7,385 bases of DNA. Source: Candidatus Babelota bacterium. Its GTDB lineage: Bacteria; JAGOBX01. A program made the translations under genes and the position numbers. The notes beneath the pieces are model-generated. The model was not told the DNA's origin and ran no database searches. It was given only the letters and a program-made list of their open reading frames with translations. This document shows positions 1 to 5,556 of the stretch, piece after piece. Numbering within the stretch: the first letter of the stretch is position 1; each line of letters starts with the position of its first letter. The stretch spans positions 1 to 7,385 of the forward strand of contig JAGOBX010000165.1 in the NCBI GenBank assembly GCA_017999075.1, read 5' to 3'.

Positions 1-154
1 TATCTTCTGAAGCTGATTGAATAGTTTCTGATATTGATGACGAAAAACTATAAGCTATATTGTTTTCGATTAATAGATAAATACTTAAAATTATAAAAAA
101 TACAGTTTTTATTATTAAATTTAATTTTTTATTATTATTAAAAATTTTTATCAT
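1..154 (-). CDS. Partial gene: N-terminus of an exported protein with signal peptide
   Basis: This is the first 51 codons of a gene that continues past the left edge. The ATG is at 152-154 and the frame stays open to base 1. The translation begins MIKIFNNNKKLNLIIK, a Lys/Asn-rich basic start. A hydrophobic stretch follows at about residues 17-29 (TVFFIILSIYLLI), then a polar segment IENNIAYSFSSS. This is the layout of a Sec signal peptide; cleavage after Ala-Tyr-Ser (residues 34-36) is plausible, though an uncleaved anchor is possible. The start is supported by a promoter at 186-215 that would give a leader of about 25 bases. No clear Shine-Dalgarno sequence precedes the ATG. The mature part visible here (about 15 residues, Ser-rich) is too short to identify a family. 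The gene is separated from the four-gene operon by a terminator and its own promoter, so it is a separate transcription unit on the same strand. Confidence 0.72.
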   Translation of the reverse strand, partial: MIKIFNNNKKLNLIIKTVFFIILSIYLLIENNIAYSFSSSISETIQSASED

Positions 155-185
155 TATTGTTTTTTATAAAAGATTAATTTTTAAT

Positions 186-215
186 AATATATAATATTTT
201 AATCTATATTGTCAA
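186..215 (-). promoter_or_regulatory. Sigma70-like promoter for the left-edge gene
   Basis: On the minus strand there is a perfect TTGACA -35 box (210-215). An AT-rich spacer and a -10-like TATATT (186-191) follow with an 18-base spacing; the overlapping ATATAT would give 17. The predicted transcript start near 179 leaves about 25 bases before the ATG at 154. The -35 box is the strong part, because -10-like hexamers arise easily in such AT-rich DNA. Confidence 0.62.
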
Positions 216-224
216 GTAAGGCTG

Positions 225-255
225 AATAGTAGTAAAAAAGGAGTATAATAGTAGT
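225..255. repeat. 9-base direct repeat upstream of the promoter, possible regulator site
   Basis: AATAGTAGT occurs exactly at 225-233 and again at 247-255 (ACTACTATT read on the minus strand). The two copies start 22 bases apart, about two helical turns. They lie directly upstream of the -35 box at 210-215, centred near -50 and -72 from the predicted start. This is a usual position for an activator such as a response regulator. The copies share no flanking identity. A 9-base match in AT-rich DNA can occur by chance, so the regulatory role is inference. Confidence 0.4.
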
Positions 256-320
256 TTTTTGGGAAAAATATGAAAAATTACTTAACTTTTATTAGTCTTA
301 TTTCAAAATATAAATTTTGT

Positions 321-343
321 AAAAAATGGCAGTAACGCCATTT
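321..343 (-). terminator. Rho-independent terminator of the four-gene operon
   Basis: Read on the minus strand, AAATGGC, a six-base loop GTTACT and GCCATTT form a 7-bp stem. A G-U pair can extend it to leave a UUAC tetraloop. The 3' arm runs directly into a run of six T residues (complement of 321-326). The structure begins about 18 bases past the stop codon of the response regulator gene, where the operon should end. A second, weaker AT-rich inverted repeat (CAAAAT/ATTTTG, 304-319) follows and may back it up. No other GC-containing hairpin with a T-tract was noticed by eye in the gaps between genes. Confidence 0.82.
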
Positions 344-361
344 GGAAACATTACCTTTATA

Positions 362-1270
362 TTATATGTTTAAATTATTTAAAAAATAATATAGATTAGT
401 ATCGCTGTTTGTTATATTTAATTTTTTTCTGATATTTTTACGATGAAATTTAACTGATTCCTCGCTGATATCCAATGCATCGGAAATTTCTTTATTTGAC
501 TTCCCTTTTTTTATGAGTTCACATACGCTATATTCTTTAGGAGTGAGCTGGACTACAATATTTTTTAATATATTATTTGAAAATCCGGTTAAATTTTTTA
601 TATATTCTTTGAGTTGGTCAATGACAAGAGAAGAACTGTTATTGGGTAATCCGGTATTTTTTTCAATTTTATCAAGAGCAGGTAAAAAAACCGATTGAAT
701 ATTGCTCAGAAGTTCTTGATGATATTTTTTTTTTTCTGATTCAATATGTTTTAATACTTCCTGCAGAGCAATGTTTTTCATTTCAGTTTCTTTTTGCACT
801 TCGATTAATTTTTGTTCATATTCTTTTTGTTTTTTGATTTCTTCCGTTAATTGAGAAGTCCGCATTTCAACCAGTTCATTAAGATGAAACTGGTAATTTT
901 TTATTTCAAGAGTTCTTTTAATTCTTATAATAAGTTCTTTAATAATAAAAGGTTTAGTAACATAATCGTGGCCGCCTGATTGAAACCCTTTTATTATGCT
1001 TTCGGTATTGGTTTCACCTGTAACAAATATTACAGGTATGTTTTCAGTATTATTTTTAGATTTTAATTTTGAACATATTTCATAACCATTAGTAACAGGA
1101 ATATTGATATCAAGCAATATACAATCAGGTAATTCTGTTTCAAGTATTTTAAACGCAATTTCTGCGCTTTGAGCTATGCTGACTAAATACTGTTCTTTTT
1201 TTAGAATGTTTCCGAGTATTCGTATGTCGTCAGGATTATCGTCAATAATTAAAATTCTTTCGTTTTTCAT
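362..1270 (-). CDS. Response regulator: receiver, coiled-coil linker, LuxR-type HTH
   Basis: This 302-residue cytoplasmic protein is predicted to be the output of the kinase encoded just upstream. Residues 4-122 form a receiver domain with the acidic pair D10/D11, phosphoacceptor D54 (ILLDINIP), T84 (VTG) and K106 (TKPF). Residues 127-190 are a charged, coiled-coil-like segment with an RTSQL motif. Residues 191-240 are a further helical linker. Residues 241-302 are a LuxR/NarL-type helix-turn-helix starting LTPKEYSVCELIKKG, with recognition helix SEESVKFHRKNIRKKL. The family normally binds DNA as a dimer when the receiver is phosphorylated. The protein is longer than the usual NarL/FixJ length of about 200-215 residues because of the linker of about 115 residues, which resembles linkers of PAS-LuxR regulators I associate with Desulfobacterota. 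The gene begins 16 bases after the kinase stop. No Shine-Dalgarno sequence is visible before the ATG, but the reading starts correctly just ahead of the receiver. Its targets are unknown; its own operon and the left-edge gene are candidates. Confidence 0.93.
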   Translation of the reverse strand: MKNERILIIDDNPDDIRILGNILKKEQYLVSIAQSAEIAFKILETELPDCILLDINIPVTNGYEICSKLKSKNNTENIPVIFVTGETNTESIIKGFQSGGHDYVTKPFIIKELIIRIKRTLEIKNYQFHLNELVEMRTSQLTEEIKKQKEYEQKLIEVQKETEMKNIALQEVLKHIESEKKKYHQELLSNIQSVFLPALDKIEKNTGLPNNSSSLVIDQLKEYIKNLTGFSNNILKNIVVQLTPKEYSVCELIKKGKSNKEISDALDISEESVKFHRKNIRKKLNITNSDTNLYYFLNNLNI

Positions 1271-1286
1271 ATTCGTTTTTTATATT

Positions 1287-3440
1287 TTATTTCAAAGTAT
1301 AATTTCTGCATCTTTTAAGAAGCAATTCAAACTCCTTTAAAGAATTATTAAGATTTTTAATATCAAAAGTTTCTGTGTATTGTAAAGATTCAACTGCCCA
1401 ATTTTCTAAATCGCTGTTTTTTTTGTCTTTCGACAAAATTATGATTTCTTTTAAAAATTTTTCAATTCTGTCGATTGCAAATGTCATCATTAACGATGAA
1501 AAATCATTATAAATGTTTTCATTGAATATCTGTTTTAAATCAGCAAGCCGGTTGTCAGGAATTTCATTTATACTGATTCGTGTTGACTGCTTGTTTTTTT
1601 CAGGAATATAGGAATCGTCAATTTTATAAGGAAGATGTTTTATTAATTCATCTTTCAGGGTTTGAATCGTTAAAGGTTTTTTTAAAAAACCGTCAAATCC
1701 GAGAATTGCTGTCTTTTTGATCATTTCAGGGAAAGAATAAGCGCTTACAGCTATTACAGGAATAGAAGATAATTCTTTTTCACTGCGTATCATTTTTATC
1801 AGTTCAAGTCCATCTATCTCAGGCATTCGGATGTCAAGAAGAATAATATCAGGTTTTTCCTTTAAAGCCAAGGGAATAGCCATTCTGCTGTCTCCGGTTT
1901 CATTAACGCGCAAATCTAAATTTTTCAGCATTTTTTTCAGCAATATTCGGTTGATTTCAAGATCGTCAACAACAAGGCATAAAGAATTTTTAAATTTGAT
2001 TTTCTTAATATCTTCAATTGTATTAAGAATTTTTGAATGAACTCCTATTTTAATGCAGGGAATCATAATCTTGAAAATTGTTCCACCTGCTTCCCTGTTT
2101 TCAAGATTAACTGTTCCGTGCATAAGTTCAGTCAGACTTTTTACTATTGCCAATCCAAGTCCTACTCCGTAATTAGGAGATGAATTTTTTTCATCCTGAG
2201 AAAAAGCTTCGAATACATAATTGAATTTTTCTGGTGAAATGCCTGATCCGCTGTCTTCTATAATGATTATTAAATCAACTGTCTCATTTTGAATATTTTC
2301 GTTTTCACTTCGGAAAACTAATTTTATATATCCTTTTTTTGTGTGTTTTACAGAGTTATTAATGAGATTGCAAATTATTTGACGCATTCTGTATTCGTCA
2401 AATATTAAAAAACTATGCATTGACTCTCCTATTTCAATGATAAATTCAAGTTTTTTTGATTTTATTTTTTCTGAATAATTAGATTCAATCCCGGTTATAA
2501 AATCTTTTATATTTACATTATTCGGATTTAATTCAAATTTTTTTGCTTCAAGTTTTGAAATATCAAGCAGATCATTTATAAATATAAGAAGATCATCACA
2601 TGACCGGTTTATTATTTTTAAATAATTCTTTTGTTTGTGAGTCAGGTTATCATCGTTTATTAGTTCTGAAAAACCTATTATGGCGTTAAGAGGAGTTCTT
2701 ATATCGTGGCTTACATTTGCATAAAAAACATTTTTAGCTTTATTGGCATGTTCTGCAGTTTCTTTTTCTTTTAAATATTGGGATGTACGCAAATTTACTT
2801 CATTCTGAAGGTTATCTTTTAGGTTTAACAGCCGTTTCAATATTGTTTCAAAAAGTTTGCTGAAATAAAGAAGTATCGTAATTGCGCAAATGAAAAGAGT
2901 CAGAGGAAGAACCATATTATCAAAAAAAATTTTTTTGTTTTCATATATAATTGCAGACATAAACGCAAGTATTACTGATACTGCTAATATAACAGTATGT
3001 TTTCTTCCTAAAAAAAATGTTGAAACCAGGCACATATAAAACTGCAGAATGCAAAACTGAAACATTAAAGCTACCTTTGTTCTTATAAATTCGTAACCGC
3101 CTTGATATTTAAATAAAATAGAATATATTATAATATTGTAAATGAAGTTTGTATAAATAATGTATAAAAAAATTTTTTTTGTTTTTTTTAAAATGAAAAT
3201 AAAAAATAGTCCGATAATATTAATCATCATATTTATCAAAGAAATGTAGAACATCACAGAAGATATTCCTGTTCTGCAGAATGCTAAAAAGAAGCTTAAC
3301 ATTATTATGTATATGAGAGTCAGTATTATTGCTTTCCTTTTTACGGAATTTATATAATTTTCTATGTTGTCTATATCCATTTTTTCAGGAAAAGTGTTTT
3401 GTAAATATTTACTTTTAAGGCTGGAAAATAAAGCGTTCAT
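1287..3440 (-). CDS. Membrane-bound hybrid sensor histidine kinase (HisKA-HATPase-REC)
   Basis: This 717-residue sensor kinase has about six membrane helices at roughly 36-54, 61-85, 89-110, 122-143, 148-165 and 175-194, with short loops and no large external sensor domain. A signalling helix (200-238) contains RTSQY. The HisKA domain carries the autophosphorylation site H245 (VSHDIRTPLNAIIGFSEL). The ATPase domain shows an N box (NLINNSVKHT, 358-367), a G1 box DSGSGIS (396-402), an F box FEAF (410-413) and a G2 box GVGLGL (425-430). A receiver at about 485-602 has D492/D493, phosphoacceptor D536, S566 and K588. The last 110 residues are helical and sit where an Hpt domain would be, but contain no His. 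All catalytic residues are present, so the kinase looks active. The ligand is unknown; with so little outside the membrane, it may sense a lipid, the membrane state or a partner membrane protein. The gene lies 19 bases after the VanZ-CBM9 gene and 16 before the regulator. The ATG lacks a clear Shine-Dalgarno site, and the next Met (residue 21) has none either. Confidence 0.94.
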   Translation of the reverse strand: MNALFSSLKSKYLQNTFPEKMDIDNIENYINSVKRKAIILTLIYIIMLSFFLAFCRTGISSVMFYISLINMMINIIGLFFIFILKKTKKIFLYIIYTNFIYNIIIYSILFKYQGGYEFIRTKVALMFQFCILQFYMCLVSTFFLGRKHTVILAVSVILAFMSAIIYENKKIFFDNMVLPLTLFICAITILLYFSKLFETILKRLLNLKDNLQNEVNLRTSQYLKEKETAEHANKAKNVFYANVSHDIRTPLNAIIGFSELINDDNLTHKQKNYLKIINRSCDDLLIFINDLLDISKLEAKKFELNPNNVNIKDFITGIESNYSEKIKSKKLEFIIEIGESMHSFLIFDEYRMRQIICNLINNSVKHTKKGYIKLVFRSENENIQNETVDLIIIIEDSGSGISPEKFNYVFEAFSQDEKNSSPNYGVGLGLAIVKSLTELMHGTVNLENREAGGTIFKIMIPCIKIGVHSKILNTIEDIKKIKFKNSLCLVVDDLEINRILLKKMLKNLDLRVNETGDSRMAIPLALKEKPDIILLDIRMPEIDGLELIKMIRSEKELSSIPVIAVSAYSFPEMIKKTAILGFDGFLKKPLTIQTLKDELIKHLPYKIDDSYIPEKNKQSTRISINEIPDNRLADLKQIFNENIYNDFSSLMMTFAIDRIEKFLKEIIILSKDKKNSDLENWAVESLQYTETFDIKNLNNSLKEFELLLKRCRNYTLK

Positions 3441-3447
3441 ATTTTAT

Positions 3448-3468
3448 AAAAAATAAGTCTTATTTTTT
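3448..3468. other. AT-only inverted repeat across the VanZ-CBM9/kinase junction
   Basis: AAAAAATAAG (3448-3457) and CTTATTTTTT (3459-3468) are perfect complements around a single T, so a real hairpin would open to a loop of three to five bases. It covers the TAA stop of the VanZ-CBM9 gene and most of the 19-base gap before the kinase ATG. The stem is nearly all A-T and hence weak. It could slightly reduce read-through or affect translation of the kinase, or simply reflect base composition. Confidence 0.3.
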
Positions 3469-5556
3469 TAAAATTAATTTTTTGAAAAACTCAGGTTCGT
3501 GAAACCAGTTTTTAGTTTTTCCGAACGCGTAAAAAGTATAAGAATCTTTGCTTTTATCTATTCTGTAAACATTGAACTTGGCGTCAGGATATTTATCATA
3601 ACCTTTTGGAAAAATTGATGCTACTGGTATTTTGATTTCTGCTGAATAACCTGAGTTATGCCTGTTTGCCCCAGTTTCAAGAAATCCGCAATTCCATAAT
3701 ATTGCCTTGTCGAAATTTATGTTTCCGCCGTTATAAATTATTTCTGCATCAAATACTGTATTAATCGGACTCACTTCAAACTCGAAATATTTTTCGCCTC
3801 TGCCTTCAGGATCAATGAAAATTTCAACACAATCGTCATTATACACTTTTCCATCGCGTTTTGTTTCATCAACAGAAAAAAAATCGTCTTTACAAACAAA
3901 TGAAACATATAAGTTTTCCTCGTTCAGCAATATTTTTGCCACAGTATGATTTTCAGTAAGTTCACCTGTTTTAATGTTATAAAATTTATTTATCGGTTTG
4001 ATTTTTTTCCAGACTTTTTCGTCCGGAATTCCGTCAATAACAATTTGTTCTGATTTTATAACAGTCAATTTGTAACCTGAAGAAGAAGGAGTGGAACAAT
4101 TCAATATTACTGCTGCAATAACCATTAAAATTAAAGAATTAATTCCGGTACTGTTTATTTTGATATATTTTTTTGAAAATATCAATACAGAAAGACTTAG
4201 GAAAATTGCAATAATATTTATATGAAGTTTGCTTATGCCTGTAATAATACATTTGCTTACTTCACTTACATAATCTTTGTTTTTATCTGATTTTAATAAT
4301 TCTTCCAGATAAGTTTGTTCCCCGTCTTTCCAAAAAAATTTGCTTGATTTGATTGAAGATTCAAAATATTTTTCAAGAATTTTGTTTTCATTATAGCTTA
4401 CTGTTAAATAATTTTTTAAAGAGTCTTCTGATTCTTTTTTTCTTATTCCGCCAATGATTTCTTTGGCTTTGATTTTCATATCTTCAATGTATAACAGTAA
4501 TGAATTGTCGTCAATAAATGTGATTTTTTTCGATTCGAGCGATTTTAAAATATATGAATAAAGATATTTATTGAATTTGATTGATTTGATCTCTTCAATA
4601 TTTCCGGATGCTTTTCCGTCGGCTAAATCATTCATATATTTGTAATGCTGGTAATATGCAAGATATCTGTCTCTCCTGAAAATATGAACCCTTAATTCAT
4701 GTATGAACGGAAATTCTTTTGCATTATATTTGTCAATGAAGTTTCCGTAACTTGAATCATCCGAAGTATTTATAAGAGCTGTGGTACTGATTGCTTCTGA
4801 CGAATCAATTGATTTTATTTCGTTTTCTGATATTCTCGAAAAAAACGAAATGTTTTCTGAAGATATTTTATATCCGTAATCAGGTATGCAGTTTAGAAAT
4901 ATGGCAGAAGATATAAATGCTGTAATAATGATTATATTTGAAATCAGTAAATTCCGTTTTAATATTCTCGGTGTTAAATTAGGAGGAAAACATTTGCCGA
5001 TAAGTAAAATTATGAGCCAGCACGCTGCAGCATTCCACATAACATCGTCAAACTCGCCGCTTCTGTTTGGCAGAAAATGCTGAATGGTTTCGTCTATAAG
5101 ACCTATCATATAAGCAGCTGCGCATGAAATGGAATATATGGTCCTGTCAAAAACCGATTGTTTCAGTGCGGATATAATGAATAAAGACAAAAGACCGTAT
5201 TCAATAAAATGAATTTTTTCCGTGGGAATTTCCATTTTTATGAGAAAATAACCATAAACCAAAAATATCCCTGTAAACCAAAATATTTTTTTTAGTTTAT
5301 TTTGAGATTTGATGATTTTTATGAATAAAAATATCAATGAAATGAAAATTATTATAGCTGCAATCCAGCCAATCATATCGTAACCTGAAACTTTTTTTGA
5401 AATGAGTTTTTCTATTATTCCGGCTAAAATTATAGAAATTTTATTTTTATCAAGAACTCCTGAAAGCCATCGTATAACATCAGGACCATAGGGTAAAGTA
5501 AGAAATATAACTGCCGAATATAATATTACTGAAATCCATTTTATGGTTTTTTTCAT
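3460..5556 (-). CDS. VanZ-like membrane protein fused to an external domain and a CBM9-like domain
   Basis: This is a 698-residue membrane protein in three parts. Residues 1-222 hold seven predicted helices (about 6-22, 60-81, 91-107, 117-132, 138-154, 172-188, 203-222). They carry VanZ-family motifs: H116 and Y120 (KIHFIEYGLLSL), DETIQHFLPNRSGEFDD (155-171) and N175. Residues 224-444 are a polar, mostly helical extracytoplasmic domain I cannot name, with a basic patch RVHIFRRDRYLAYYQ. Helices at 445-461 and 471-486 form a hairpin. Residues 495-698 are a family-9-type carbohydrate-binding (CBM9/DOMON-like) beta domain, shown by VIDGIPDEKVWKKI, DDCVEIFIDP and YFEFEVSP. Basic loops (82-90, 133-138, 189-202, 462-468) fall on the inner face in this nine-helix model, which puts the VanZ motifs, middle domain and CBM9 domain outside. 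VanZ is named for low-level teicoplanin resistance, but its biochemical role is unsettled, and resistance should not be assumed here. The start overlaps the sulfatase-like gene's stop (ATGA), so translation is probably coupled. An envelope glycan is a reasonable but unproven ligand. Confidence 0.88.
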   Translation of the reverse strand: MKKTIKWISVILYSAVIFLTLPYGPDVIRWLSGVLDKNKISIILAGIIEKLISKKVSGYDMIGWIAAIIIFISLIFLFIKIIKSQNKLKKIFWFTGIFLVYGYFLIKMEIPTEKIHFIEYGLLSLFIISALKQSVFDRTIYSISCAAAYMIGLIDETIQHFLPNRSGEFDDVMWNAAACWLIILLIGKCFPPNLTPRILKRNLLISNIIIITAFISSAIFLNCIPDYGYKISSENISFFSRISENEIKSIDSSEAISTTALINTSDDSSYGNFIDKYNAKEFPFIHELRVHIFRRDRYLAYYQHYKYMNDLADGKASGNIEEIKSIKFNKYLYSYILKSLESKKITFIDDNSLLLYIEDMKIKAKEIIGGIRKKESEDSLKNYLTVSYNENKILEKYFESSIKSSKFFWKDGEQTYLEELLKSDKNKDYVSEVSKCIITGISKLHINIIAIFLSLSVLIFSKKYIKINSTGINSLILMVIAAVILNCSTPSSSGYKLTVIKSEQIVIDGIPDEKVWKKIKPINKFYNIKTGELTENHTVAKILLNEENLYVSFVCKDDFFSVDETKRDGKVYNDDCVEIFIDPEGRGEKYFEFEVSPINTVFDAEIIYNGGNINFDKAILWNCGFLETGANRHNSGYSAEIKIPVASIFPKGYDKYPDAKFNVYRIDKSKDSYTFYAFGKTKNWFHEPEFFKKLILKK

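Noticed and set aside
304-319. Inverted repeat CAAAAT/ATTTTG as an independent terminator.
   Set aside because: Its 6-bp stem has a single G-C pair and it lies just behind a better hairpin with a T-tract; at most it is a back-up.
4096-4149. Lipoprotein-type signal (hydrophobic run ending VILNC, residues 470-487) inside the VanZ-CBM9 protein, suggesting a separate CBM9 lipoprotein gene.
   Set aside because: The frame is continuous and the segment fits as the ninth membrane helix. Asn before the Cys is a poor lipobox in most bacteria, although some spirochaetes tolerate it, and no internal start with a ribosome site was seen.
4886-5083. Open frame on the plus strand opposite the VanZ domain.
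   Set aside because: It is antisense to membrane-helix codons, and its composition simply mirrors the real gene. The same applies to plus-strand frames at 513-698, 1831-2040 and 6484-6723.
3460-5556. Calling the VanZ-like gene a glycopeptide-resistance gene.
   Set aside because: There are no vanH/A/X-type ligase, dehydrogenase or dipeptidase genes here, and VanZ-like domains are widespread outside resistance clusters.
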